From NCBI GenBank assembly GCA_023417515.1, contig JAEZFL010000077.1:1-22469 (forward strand): a stretch of DNA of 22,469 nucleotides, in the 5' to 3' direction. Under the pieces are notes generated by a model. It had not been told where the DNA came from. It was given only the letters and a program-made list of their open reading frames with translations, and ran no database searches. This stretch comes from Pseudomonadota bacterium. Its GTDB lineage: Bacteria > Pseudomonadota > Alphaproteobacteria > Sphingomonadales > Sphingomonadaceae. Every line of letters starts with the position of its first letter. Position 1 is the first letter of the stretch. Position numbers and translations under genes: made by a program. This document shows, piece by piece, positions 1-7,543 of this stretch.

Positions 1-1
1 G

Positions 2-946
2 GGCCGCATCGTGCGCTACAAGCCGCCGCTCGATGCGGGGACAAGCACCTGGTCGCGCCTGCGGGCCATGATGGAGATCTACAACAGCCACGAGATCCCC
101 GGCATCGCCGTGCGGCTCGAAGCCCACGGGCGCGTCGCCGAAGTGGTGACGGACGAGGAGGGCTATTTCGATTTCGAATTGCCGATCGAGCAACCGCTGC
201 CGGCCGAGACGGCATGGGAGAAAGCGATCGTCACCACCCCCGGCCGGGAGGCGCAGAAGGATCGGATCGAGGTGCCGGTGATGGCGCCGGGCCGCGACAA
301 CAAATGGGGCATCATCTCCGACATTGACGACACGGTGATCGAGACGGGTGCCACCAACTTCCTCAAGAACTGGCGGCGGGTGCTGGTGGAGCAACCACAG
401 GACCGCCTGGCCGTGCCCGGCGCCTCCACGCTCTACAAGATGATCGCCCGCGACCATGTCGCGCCGGCGCGGCCCTTCTTCTACGTCTCGTCGAGCCCCT
501 GGAACCTCTACGGCTTCATCACCGAATTCATGGAGCTGAACGCCATTCCGCACGGGCCGATGTTCCTGAAGGATTACGGGATCGACCGCGACAAGCTGAT
601 CCACACCGCGCACGACACGCACAAGCTGGAGGCGATCGAGACGGTGCTGAGCTTCTACCCGAACCTCAGATTCCTGTTGATCGGGGACAATGGCCAGCAT
701 GACGTCGCCATCTACGCGAAGGCGGTGGAGGATTTCGGTTCCCGCGTCGCCGCCGTCTTCATCCGCGACGTGGACGGAAGCTGCCGCTCCGGACCGGAAG
801 GCGAGTTGCTGAAGCAGATCGAGGCCAAGGGCGTCCCGACCTTCTGCGGGGCTGGCTTCGGCGATGCCGTCGCCGTGGTGGAAGCGCTCGCGCTCGACCG
901 GCCGATCGAGGCCGCCAAGGCAGTCGTCGAACCGGCCAAGCCATGA
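2..946 (+). CDS. App1-type (DUF2183) phosphatase, 5' end outside window
   Basis: The frame is open to the window edge, so the true start probably lies upstream; the first possible start inside is GTG at 11. Numbered from that codon, HAD-like motifs appear in order: DIDDT (residues 104-108, nucleophile Asp and metal site), SSSPWN (near 160), a Lys in FLKDYG, and GDNGQHD near the C-terminus. This is the App1 catalytic domain; yeast App1 is a Mg-dependent phosphatidate phosphatase. Residues about 25-95 look like a small beta-rich domain before the catalytic part, as in bacterial relatives. No signal peptide is visible in the part present. The substrate here is unknown; a lipid phosphate is inferred from the family. 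It stands alone, with 68 bp to the next gene. Confidence 0.85.
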   Translation, partial: GRIVRYKPPLDAGTSTWSRLRAMMEIYNSHEIPGIAVRLEAHGRVAEVVTDEEGYFDFELPIEQPLPAETAWEKAIVTTPGREAQKDRIEVPVMAPGRDNKWGIISDIDDTVIETGATNFLKNWRRVLVEQPQDRLAVPGASTLYKMIARDHVAPARPFFYVSSSPWNLYGFITEFMELNAIPHGPMFLKDYGIDRDKLIHTAHDTHKLEAIETVLSFYPNLRFLLIGDNGQHDVAIYAKAVEDFGSRVAAVFIRDVDGSCRSGPEGELLKQIEAKGVPTFCGAGFGDAVAVVEALALDRPIEAAKAVVEPAKP

Positions 947-1014
947 CCGAGGCTTCTTCTTTCCGCAGCTTGCGCTAACAGAAGGGCAATTCCCGCTGCT
1001 GTCGGAGTTGCTTG

Positions 1015-2316
1015 ATGAAGTTCCTCGCTTTTGCCGTGCTCGCCCTTCTTGCCGCGCCCGCGTCGGCGAAGCTCAATGCCCCCGAACGCAAGATGATCGA
1101 GACGGTCGACAAGGAGCAGGATCGATCGCTGGCGCTGCTCGAGCGGCTGGTGAACCAGAATAGCGGTTCGCTGAACCTTGCCGGTGTCGAGACGGTCGGC
1201 AAGATGATGCGCGCCGAGCTCGAGCCTTTGGGCTTCGACGTACGCTGGGTGCCGATGGCCGAGGCCGGCCGCGCCGGTCACATCGTCGCCGTCCACAAGG
1301 GAAGCGGCCGCGGCAGGAAGATGCTGCTGATCGGTCATCTCGACACGGTGTTCGAACCGGATTCGCCGTTCCAGGCCTTCACCCGCAAGAGCCCGACCGT
1401 GGCGGAAGGCCCGGGCATCGGCGACAATAAGGGCGGCATGGTGGTGATGATCGCGGCGCTGCGGGCGATGCAGGCGGCCGGCACGCTGAAGGACGCCGAC
1501 ATCGAGATCGTGCTGACCGGCGACGAGGAGGATAACGGCCTCCCCATCGAGATCGCCCGGCGCGATCTGATCGAAGCCGGCAAGCGCGCCGATGTGGCGC
1601 TCGATTTCGAAGGCCTGTCGCAGCAGGACGGCCGCGACATGGGCGCGATCGCCCGTCGAAGCTCGGGCGGCTGGGAGCTGCGGACGACCGGCCGGACCGG
1701 CCATTCGAGCGGCATCTTCAGCACGGGGTCCGGCAATGGCGCCATTTACGAAATGACGCGCATCCTCGCCGCCTTCCGCAGCGAACTTCCCGAGCCGAAC
1801 CTCACCTTCAACGTCGGCCTGATCGCCGGCGGCACCACGGCTGCGCTCGACGCCGACAAGATCCGCGCTACCGCGACCGGCAAGACCAACATCATCCCGG
1901 AGACGGCGATCGCGCGCGGCGACATCCGCGTCCTCTCGCCGGAGCAGGATGCTCGGGTGCGGGCGAAGATGCAGGAAATCGTCAGCCGGCATCTGCCCGG
2001 GACAAGTGCCGAGATCCGCTTCGATCCCGATACCTATCCGCCGATGGCGCCGACCGAGGCGAACAAGGCGCTGCTGGCGAAGCTCAATGTCGTCAATCGG
2101 GACATGGGCCTGCCCGTCATGGAAGCGATCGATCCGCTGCGGCGCGGCGCCGGGGACATCGGCTTTGTCGCGGCGGACGTCGACGGCCTGGTCGGCCTCG
2201 GCGCGGCGGGCGAGCGGTCGCATGCGCCGGGCGAGACGATCGACATCCCGAGCATTGCCCGCCAGGCGAAGCGCGCGGCAATCCTGATGTCGCGGCTTAC
2301 GAAAGAGCGTCAGTAG
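1015..2316 (+). CDS. Exported M20 family metallopeptidase, carboxypeptidase G2-like
   Basis: This is a 433-residue zinc hydrolase of the M20 clan with an N-terminal signal peptide (residues 1-18, cleavage after ASA), so it probably acts in the periplasm. Residues expected to bind two metals or act in catalysis are present: GHLDTVF (H108, D110), GIGDNKGG (D137), GDEED (E171 general base, E172), DFEG (E199) and a C-terminal ERSHAPGE (H403). Their spacing resembles carboxypeptidase G2. The GRTGHSSG stretch belongs to the dimerisation domain. ATG at 1015 is chosen over TTG at 1012 because GGAG lies about 7 bases upstream and MKFLAF begins a normal signal peptide. The substrate is likely a C-terminal amino acid or peptide conjugate, but it cannot be named. 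Its stop overlaps the convergent next gene by 7 bp. Confidence 0.9.
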   Translation: MKFLAFAVLALLAAPASAKLNAPERKMIETVDKEQDRSLALLERLVNQNSGSLNLAGVETVGKMMRAELEPLGFDVRWVPMAEAGRAGHIVAVHKGSGRGRKMLLIGHLDTVFEPDSPFQAFTRKSPTVAEGPGIGDNKGGMVVMIAALRAMQAAGTLKDADIEIVLTGDEEDNGLPIEIARRDLIEAGKRADVALDFEGLSQQDGRDMGAIARRSSGGWELRTTGRTGHSSGIFSTGSGNGAIYEMTRILAAFRSELPEPNLTFNVGLIAGGTTAALDADKIRATATGKTNIIPETAIARGDIRVLSPEQDARVRAKMQEIVSRHLPGTSAEIRFDPDTYPPMAPTEANKALLAKLNVVNRDMGLPVMEAIDPLRRGAGDIGFVAADVDGLVGLGAAGERSHAPGETIDIPSIARQAKRAAILMSRLTKERQ

Positions 2317-2720
2317 CGGTCGAGGAGGCGCTCGACCGTCTCGTCGGCGCTGCCCGGCTTGCCATTGTCCTTGCCCGCCTCCCGCTCGAGCGCCGCGCGC
2401 AGATCCTCGATCTGACGATCGGTCAAATGCTCGATGCCGATGAACTGGATGCGGGCGTCCTTCATCGCGCGCAGCAGCTCGTCGAGCTTCGCCTGCATCG
2501 CCGCAGCATCCCGATTCTGGCTGTTCTGGATCAGGAACACCATCAGGAAGGTGATGATCGTCGTCGCCGTGTTGATGACCAGCTGCCAGGTATCGGAATA
2601 GCCGAACAGCGGACCGGTCACCCCCCAGATGATGATCAGCAGCACCGCCGTGATGAAGGTCAGAGGCTGACCCGCGGCGGCAGCGATCCGAGTGGCGATG
2701 GCGGTGAATAGGCGATCCAT
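2310..2720 (-). CDS. Low-affinity iron permease family protein
   Basis: This is a 136-residue protein with two membrane segments (about residues 18-38 and 45-65) and a charged, probably cytoplasmic C-terminal tail. The IIIWGVTGPLFGYSDTWQLV stretch and the following TTIITFLMVFLIQNSQNRD are typical of the small bacterial proteins in the low-affinity iron permease family (PF04120). Those proteins are named after yeast Fet4, but iron transport is poorly proven for them in bacteria. The length is normal for the bacterial form. The start is ATG at 2720. The gene lies downstream of aceA and DUF4170 on the same strand, about 105 bp away behind a hairpin, so it may be a separate unit. Its 3' end overlaps the convergent peptidase gene by 7 bp. 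Confidence 0.82.
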   Translation of the reverse strand: MDRLFTAIATRIAAAAGQPLTFITAVLLIIIWGVTGPLFGYSDTWQLVINTATTIITFLMVFLIQNSQNRDAAAMQAKLDELLRAMKDARIQFIGIEHLTDRQIEDLRAALEREAGKDNGKPGSADETVERLLDRY

Positions 2721-2782
2721 AAGGGCGCTCCGGCAAATCGTGCCGGCCCTGTAACGCTCGATCCAGTTTAAGGATGCCGCAA

Positions 2783-2810
2783 GCGGCCGGAGTCCCCGAG
2801 CCCCGGCCGC
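2783..2810 (-). terminator. Hairpin between DUF4170 and iron permease genes
   Basis: GCGGCCGG at 2783-2790 pairs perfectly with CCGGCCGC at 2803-2810 across a 12-base loop, 16 bp past the DUF4170 stop. There is no T tract, so it is only a possible terminator or mRNA-stabilising hairpin for the aceA transcript. Confidence 0.3.
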
Positions 2811-2825
2811 GCCCCCGGCAACGGA

Positions 2826-3023
2826 TCAGTGCAGGGTTTCGGCAGCGATCGCGTAACGGGTGGTCGCGGTCGTGCCTTCCGGGCAGCAGGTGAGCCGGGT
2901 CCATTCGGTCCGCGCCTTCTGCTCGCTCTCGAACGGGCCGGCCATCCGCTCGGTGCCCGGGATCAGATCGCGGAAGTGCGGGTCCTCATATTCGCCCCCG
3001 ATCACCCAGTAGCGCGTGGTCAT
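2826..3023 (-). CDS. DUF4170 domain-containing protein
   Basis: This is a 65-residue soluble protein beginning MTTRYWVIGGEYEDPHF, the usual opening of DUF4170 proteins, which are small, alphaproteobacterial and of unknown function. The family typically ends with an ATTRYxI strand, and TTATTRYAI is present here. ATG at 3023 follows an AGGAG ribosome binding site at good spacing. The gene starts 11 bp after the aceA stop, so the two almost certainly share a transcript. It could have a role linked to acetate or fatty-acid growth, but that is inference from position only. A longer reading of the same frame back to 3404 would lie inside aceA and is rejected. Confidence 0.85.
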   Translation of the reverse strand: MTTRYWVIGGEYEDPHFRDLIPGTERMAGPFESEQKARTEWTRLTCCPEGTTATTRYAIAAETLH

Positions 3024-3034
3024 GACGGGTCTCC

Positions 3035-4321
3035 TCATTCGGCTGCGATGGCGGTGATGAACTGTTCGGCCTCGGTCGATTCGGCCAGCGCCGTGGTCGA
3101 CGCATGGCCACCGGACACGGCCTGGGCGACCAGGTCGAAATAGCCGGTGCCCACCTCGCGCTGGTGGCGCGTGGCGGTGTAGCCGTTCGCCTCGGACGCG
3201 AACTCGGCCTGCTGCAGCTCGGAATAGGCCGCCATGCCGCGGTCGCGATAACCGCGGGCGAGCTCGAACATGCCGTGGTTGAGACTGTGGAAGCCGGCGA
3301 GGGTGACGAACTGGAACTTGTAGCCCATCGCGCCCAATTCGCGCTGGAACCTCGCGATCGTGGCCTTGTCGAGCTTCGCCTCCCAGTTGAAGCTGGGCGA
3401 GCAATTATAGGCCATCATCTTGCCCGGATGCGCCTCCTGGATCGCCTCGGCGAAGCGCTTCGCATCCTCGAGATTCGGGTGGCTGGTCTCCCACCAGAGC
3501 AGATCGGCATGGGGCGCGAAGGCCAGGCCGCGCTTGATGCAATGATCGACGCCGGTGCCGTCCTTCAAGCGGAAGAAGCCTTCGGGCGTGCGCTCGCCGG
3601 TCAGGAACTCGTGATCCCGCGCATCGACGTCGGACGTGATGAGCTTCGCGCTCTCGGCATCCGTGCGGGCGACCAGGAGGGTGGGGACGCCGCAGACGTC
3701 GGCCGCGAGGCGGGCGGCGTCGAGGTTGCGGATATGGGCCTGGGTCGGGATCAGGACCTTGCCGCCGAGGTGGCCGCATTTCTTCTCGGACGCGAGCTGG
3801 TCCTCGAAATGGACGCCCGCGGCGCCGGCGTCGATATAGGCTTTCATGATCTCGAAGCAGTTCAGGGGGCCGCCGAAGCCGGCCTCCGCGTCGGCGACGA
3901 TCGGCACGAACCAGTCGCGCTGCGCTCCGCCCTCCATATGCTCGATCTGGTCGGCGCGCTGCAGGGTGCGGTTGATCCGCTTGCAGAGTTCCGGCCCGGC
4001 ATTGGCGGGGTAGAGCGACTGGTCCGGGTACATGGCGCCGGCGGTGTTGGCGTCGGCCGCGACCTGCCAGCCGGAAAGGTAGATCGCCTTGAGGCCGGCG
4101 CGGACCATCTGCATCGCCTGATTGCCGCTGAGTGCGCCCAGCGCGTTCACATAATCCTCGCTTCCCAGCAGTTCCCAGAGCTTGAGCGCGCCACGACGGG
4201 CGAGGCTATGCTCGATCGCCAGCGAGCCGCGAAGCCGCTCGACCTCCTCGGGGCCATAGGGGCGCTCGATACCGTCGAAGCGGCCGGCGGGAGCGGGGAC
4301 GAGGCTGGCGAAATCGGTCAT
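3035..4321 (-). CDS. aceA: Isocitrate lyase
   Basis: This 428-residue cytoplasmic enzyme cleaves isocitrate to glyoxylate and succinate, the first step of the glyoxylate shunt. The shunt allows growth on acetate or fatty acids. The catalytic loop KKCGH is at residues 180-184 (nucleophile Cys182). Other family marks are SGWQVAADAN (83-92), the metal-binding VADAEAGFGG (142-151), VARTDAES, and the late YNCSPSFNW stretch. The length matches the shorter bacterial type (about 430). ATG at 4321 is the only sensible start. The gene is divergent from a ScfR/RamB-type regulator 128 bp away and is followed 11 bp later by DUF4170. Control by that regulator is inferred from the layout and from relatives that regulate this gene. 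No malate synthase gene lies in the window. Confidence 0.97.
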   Translation of the reverse strand: MTDFASLVPAPAGRFDGIERPYGPEEVERLRGSLAIEHSLARRGALKLWELLGSEDYVNALGALSGNQAMQMVRAGLKAIYLSGWQVAADANTAGAMYPDQSLYPANAGPELCKRINRTLQRADQIEHMEGGAQRDWFVPIVADAEAGFGGPLNCFEIMKAYIDAGAAGVHFEDQLASEKKCGHLGGKVLIPTQAHIRNLDAARLAADVCGVPTLLVARTDAESAKLITSDVDARDHEFLTGERTPEGFFRLKDGTGVDHCIKRGLAFAPHADLLWWETSHPNLEDAKRFAEAIQEAHPGKMMAYNCSPSFNWEAKLDKATIARFQRELGAMGYKFQFVTLAGFHSLNHGMFELARGYRDRGMAAYSELQQAEFASEANGYTATRHQREVGTGYFDLVAQAVSGGHASTTALAESTEAEQFITAIAAE

Positions 4322-4334
4322 GGCGGTTCCAAAA

Positions 4335-4356
4335 GTGAGGCTAAGGTGAGGCCAAG
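4335..4356. repeat. 11-bp tandem repeat upstream of aceA
   Basis: GTGAGGCTAAG (4335-4345) is followed directly by GTGAGGCCAAG (4346-4356): ten of eleven positions are identical, repeating at about one helical turn. It lies 14-35 bp before the aceA ATG, so it is in the leader or core promoter. It could be a protein-binding site on one DNA face or part of the aceA leader RNA. Confidence 0.55.
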
Positions 4357-4421
4357 AAACACCTAAAGCCGTCCTTCCGGCAGCCTGAAAAGGGTCGTTA
4401 AGTCACAGAGCGACTTGCGAC

Positions 4422-4449
4422 CTTTGTAAAAAGTTGACAAAGTTACAAA
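4422..4449. promoter_or_regulatory. Candidate ScfR/RamB operator between aceA and its regulator
   Basis: Three A/T-rich half-sites sit side by side in GC-rich DNA: TTTGTAAA (4423-4430), TTGACAAA (4434-4441) and GTTACAAA (4442-4449). The first differs at one base from TTTGCAAA, the core known for RamB/PccR-type regulators. The region also contains perfect inverted pairs: CTTTGT (4422-4427) with ACAAAG (4437-4442), and TTTGTAA (4423-4429) with TTACAAA (4443-4449). It touches the regulator's ATG at 4450, so binding would block its own expression and could also act on aceA. Function is inferred. Confidence 0.5.
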
Positions 4450-5856
4450 ATGGCTGCCGAACGAAAACTCTACCTGGGCGGACGCCTGCGCCGGCTGCGG
4501 CGCGAGCTCGGGCTCAACCAGAGCGCGATGGCGGCGGAGCTTGGCCTCAGCCCCTCTTATTTGAATCATCTGGAGCGCAATCAGCGGCCGGTGACGGCGC
4601 AGGTGCTGCTGCGGCTCGCCCAGGCCTATGACGTCGACCTCAAGAGCCTGACCGCCGAGGGCGAGAGCACCGGCATGGAGCAACTCGCAGAGATCTTCGC
4701 CCATCCGATGTTCGGCGACATCGGCATCCCGCGCTACGAGCTACTGGAGGTGGCGGACAATGCCCCGTCCGTGGCCGACGCCATCTCGCGCCTCTACACG
4801 GCCCTGCTCGAGCGGCGGCAGGCACCGGAGGGCGCCGCGCCTGATGAGGAAAAGCGCCTCGTCACGCCGGAAAGCTGGGTCCGCGACCATATCCAGGCGC
4901 AGCGCAACCACTTCCCCTATCTGGAGGAAGCGGCCGAGACGCTGGCCGGGGCGCTTGGCGAACCTTTGTTCCTGTTCGCGGCGCTGCGCACGCGGCTGAA
5001 GGACGGCTTCGGCATCGACACGAGGGTCGTGCCGCCCGAGATGCTGGACGCGACGAGCCAGCATTACGATTATCACCGCAAGCGGCTGATGCTCTCCGCG
5101 CTGCTGAGGCCCGAGAGCCGGACCTTCGCGGTTGCCTATCAGCTCGCCTTGTTCGAGTTCCGGCCCCTGCTCGCCAAGATGCTCGATGCCGCTGCGCCGC
5201 CTGATCTCCCGACGCGGCGCCTGCTGCACATGAGCCTGGCCAATTATGCCGCCGGCGCGATCATGATGCCCTATGCGGCCTTCCTGGCAGCCGCCGAAAC
5301 CCATCGCTACGACATCGACAGACTTTGCGCGGAGTTTGGCGCGAGCGTCGAGCAGGTCTCCCATCGCCTGACGACCCTCAACCGCAGCGGCGCGCGCGGC
5401 ATCCCCTTCTTCATGCTCCGCGTGGACGCGGCCGGGAACGTCTCCAAGCGCTTCGCCGGGGAGAGCTTCCCCTTCTCCCGCTTCGGCGGCACCTGCCCAC
5501 GCTGGAACCTGCACGGCGCCTTCCGGACGCCCGAGCGGGTCGTCACCCAGATCGTCGAGACGCCCGACGGCCAGCGATTCTTCACCCTGTCACGGACGGT
5601 CGATCGCGCCGTGCGCCTCGACCGACAAGAGAACAGCCAGCTGGCCATCGGCCTCGGCTGCGACGTCCGGCACGCGGCGCGGATCGTCTATTCGGACGGG
5701 CTGGACCTCGGCGATCCCTATGTGACGCCGATCGGCCCAGCCTGCGCCATCTGCCCCCGGATGCGCTGCCCCCAGCGCGCCGCCGCGCCGGCCGGGCAGA
5801 CGCTGACCGTCAACGAGATGCAGAAGACGATCTCGCCTTATCCGTTCCTGGGGTGA
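4450..5856 (+). CDS. ScfR-family (RamB/PccR-like) short-chain fatty acyl regulator
   Basis: This 468-residue regulator has an N-terminal XRE helix-turn-helix (about residues 10-66, QSAMAAELGLSPSYLNHLER). A central region matches the IrrE/ImmA-type domain but without an HExxH zinc motif, and a C-terminal domain has conserved cysteines (C349; CAICPRMRC at 432-440). This arrangement and length are typical of ScfR proteins, which sense short-chain acyl-CoAs and control acetate or propionate assimilation genes. Divergence from aceA suggests control of isocitrate lyase, as for RamB in Corynebacterium and Paracoccus. ATG at 4450 is required: an in-frame stop lies at 4435-4437, and the next ATG would remove part of the helix-turn-helix. 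No Shine-Dalgarno sequence precedes it, so the mRNA may be leaderless or weakly translated. Confidence 0.88.
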   Translation: MAAERKLYLGGRLRRLRRELGLNQSAMAAELGLSPSYLNHLERNQRPVTAQVLLRLAQAYDVDLKSLTAEGESTGMEQLAEIFAHPMFGDIGIPRYELLEVADNAPSVADAISRLYTALLERRQAPEGAAPDEEKRLVTPESWVRDHIQAQRNHFPYLEEAAETLAGALGEPLFLFAALRTRLKDGFGIDTRVVPPEMLDATSQHYDYHRKRLMLSALLRPESRTFAVAYQLALFEFRPLLAKMLDAAAPPDLPTRRLLHMSLANYAAGAIMMPYAAFLAAAETHRYDIDRLCAEFGASVEQVSHRLTTLNRSGARGIPFFMLRVDAAGNVSKRFAGESFPFSRFGGTCPRWNLHGAFRTPERVVTQIVETPDGQRFFTLSRTVDRAVRLDRQENSQLAIGLGCDVRHAARIVYSDGLDLGDPYVTPIGPACAICPRMRCPQRAAAPAGQTLTVNEMQKTISPYPFLG

Positions 5857-5867
5857 AGGCTGATTTC

Positions 5868-5949
5868 GTCATCCTGAACCTGTTTCAGGATCCATTCTTC
5901 TGCCCACATCGAAGCGCGCCGATGGATGCTGAAACAAGTTCAGCATGAC
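5868..5949. repeat. REP-like inverted pair after the ScfR gene
   Basis: A 27-base unit at 5868-5894 reappears in inverted orientation at 5923-5949 with three mismatches. Each copy is itself a hairpin (CCTGAACCTGTTTCAGG in the first; GCTGAAACAAGTTCAGC in the second). It lies between convergent genes and so could also end transcription from both sides. The unit resembles dispersed repeats common in sphingomonad genomes, from memory and not searched. Confidence 0.7.
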
Positions 5950-5959
5950 GGGTCGGGGC

Positions 5960-6901
5960 TCATACCTCTCGCGGCACGGCGGGCTGGCCAAAGTCGCATT
6001 CGAGGGCGGAGCGGTTCCACTTCGCCAGATCGGCAGCAGCCTCGTAAGTCGAGGTGAGGAAGGCGAACAGGGCGGCGTCGGGATCGTCCGCACGGCGCAC
6101 CGCTTCGTAATCGAGAACGAACTCGCCGAGATCCGTGTCGAAGCGCGCGGCCTCCGGCCGCACCGGGGCCTCGGCAAATCGCTCGGGGCCGGGATAAGCG
6201 TAGGAATAGAAGAACGGGCCGCCCTCCGCGCCGGCGCCGCCGGGCCAGAAGCCGGCGCTCGACACTTCGTGGCTGTAGGCCTCCCGAGTCACATCGTCGG
6301 GCAGGTTGGGGATGCCGCCCGGATGGCGCGGCGCCTCGCGCCCGGAGAAGCGGGTCACGGCGAGGTCGAAGCTGCCCCAGAAGAAATGGACCGGGCTTAC
6401 CTTGCCGAGGAAGCCCGAGCGGAACTTCTTGAACACCCGGTCGGCCGCCATCAGCGCGCCGTGCAGCCGCTCGGCGCTGCCGCGATCATAGGCGCGCGGC
6501 GCGCGGTCCTCGGCGAAGGGGATGGCCGGCTCCACCTCGTTGGGTGCCGGGTGGATGTGGATCTTTCGCCCCGCCTCGCTCACCAGGTTCATGAGCTCGG
6601 CGTGGAAATCGGCGATCGTGGTCGGCCGCAACGGGATCGACGTCTCGCCACGCCCGTTGACCAGGCAGACCCGGTGGCTGACGAGATCGATCATCAGCTC
6701 GAACGGCTCGCCGGCGCCGTAGAGCGGCTCGGTCCTGAGCCCGCGCGGAGTCACACGCAGGGTGAGGTGCCAGCCATGGTTGCGCCACGGCAGCAACGCC
6801 GTCGGCACCTTGCCCACGATCTGGCTGATCAGGTGCAAGGTCACGATCGTCGCCCGATCGCGCTCGCTCGACAGTTCAGGCCAGCCTCCCGTCGTGCCCA
6901 C
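5960..6901 (-). CDS. DUF5996 family protein
   Basis: This is a 313-residue soluble protein without signal peptide or membrane segments. The start WPELSSERDRATIVTLH, then SQIVGKV and LLPWRNHGWHLTLRVTPRGL, matches the DUF5996 family, which has no assigned function. Later marks include SPVHFFWGSFDLAVTRFSGR and the C-terminal EAAADLAKWNRSALE. The length fits the family. The start is GTG at 6901, preceded by a G-rich stretch that could serve as ribosome binding site; no in-frame ATG fits better. It is divergent from the zinc-ribbon/PilZ gene and convergent with the ScfR gene, so nothing nearby suggests a role. The long plus-strand frame opposite it, from 5945, is a shadow. Confidence 0.85.
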   Translation of the reverse strand: MGTTGGWPELSSERDRATIVTLHLISQIVGKVPTALLPWRNHGWHLTLRVTPRGLRTEPLYGAGEPFELMIDLVSHRVCLVNGRGETSIPLRPTTIADFHAELMNLVSEAGRKIHIHPAPNEVEPAIPFAEDRAPRAYDRGSAERLHGALMAADRVFKKFRSGFLGKVSPVHFFWGSFDLAVTRFSGREAPRHPGGIPNLPDDVTREAYSHEVSSAGFWPGGAGAEGGPFFYSYAYPGPERFAEAPVRPEAARFDTDLGEFVLDYEAVRRADDPDAALFAFLTSTYEAAADLAKWNRSALECDFGQPAVPREV

Positions 6902-6928
6902 GACTCACCCCCCGGTAAGAGATTGGCA

Positions 6929-7498
6929 ATGACGGCCAGCTTATCACAACCCGACCAGAGCGGAAGCGAGGGCGGCATGGGCGTGATGACCAGGGTCGGA
7001 CGGGGTCCCCCGGAGCTCGCCAATCGCGGTTACCAGGTGCTGTTCCGTCCCAACGAGAGCAATCGCTGCCCCGGCTGCGGCAATGCCCAGTGGCACGTCG
7101 GCCGAGTCAGCGCCGAATGCTTCTTCTGCGGCACCGCGCTGCCGCTCGCCGACGCCAAATGGGGCGGCGACGGATTCAGCCACCGCTTCCCCGACGCGCG
7201 CGTTGCGATCGCGTCGGCCGGCGCCGCCGAGCGGCGCAGCGACGAACGCCGGCCGGTGCGCGGACGCACGGTCCATCTGCTGATCGACGGCGCCCCGCAA
7301 GCCTTCGCCATCCACAATGTCTCGTCGGGCGGTGCCAAGATCGGCGACCCGGCCGGGCTGATCGGCGCCGGCAGGATCGAGCTGGTCTCGACCACCGGCG
7401 AGATCGTCCCCGCCGAGGTGCGCTGGGTCGGTGACGGCACGGCGGGGCTCCAATTCGCCCGCCGGCTGCCGATCGACGCCTTTCATACGGAAGGCTGA
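6929..7498 (+). CDS. Zinc-ribbon plus PilZ domain protein
   Basis: From ATG at 6929 this is 189 residues. A four-cysteine zinc ribbon (CPGC at 47-50, CFFC at 64-67) is followed by a PilZ domain (about 105-185). The PilZ domain keeps both c-di-GMP contact motifs: RRPVR (RxxxR, 107-111) and NVSSGG (NxSxxG, 130-135). It is therefore predicted to bind cyclic di-GMP in the cytoplasm; what it controls is unknown. The start is uncertain. ATG at 6929 has a weak AAGAG upstream and lies only 27 bp from the divergent DUF5996 start. ATG at 6977 has GAGGG four bases upstream and would give 173 residues. The DNA-coded linker before the ribbon is not obviously conserved, so the shorter form is possible. Confidence 0.75.
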   Translation: MTASLSQPDQSGSEGGMGVMTRVGRGPPELANRGYQVLFRPNESNRCPGCGNAQWHVGRVSAECFFCGTALPLADAKWGGDGFSHRFPDARVAIASAGAAERRSDERRPVRGRTVHLLIDGAPQAFAIHNVSSGGAKIGDPAGLIGAGRIELVSTTGEIVPAEVRWVGDGTAGLQFARRLPIDAFHTEG

Positions 7499-7543
7499 CA
7501 GGCCGCTCCAGTAAGAGCCGCAGGGCCCAAGACCGACAGAGCA

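Noticed and set aside
712..2904. Very long open frame on the minus strand (730 codons)
   Set aside because: It lies opposite the App1, M20 and iron permease genes and has a low-complexity Arg/His/Asp-rich product with no domain. It is a typical GC-rich shadow.
3104..4366. 420-codon plus-strand frame opposite aceA
   Set aside because: The aceA product is unmistakable, with catalytic KKCGH. The opposite frame codes Gly/Ala/Arg/Asp-rich sequence without motifs.
4434..4439. TTGACA as a -35 box for the ScfR gene
   Set aside because: A -10 box at normal spacing would fall inside the coding region near 4457 and none is seen. The bases fit better as part of the TTTGxAAA-like half-sites.
5945..6928. 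Upstream extension of the zinc-ribbon/PilZ frame
   Set aside because: It runs antisense through the whole DUF5996 gene and has no conserved sequence. The real start is at 6929 or 6977.
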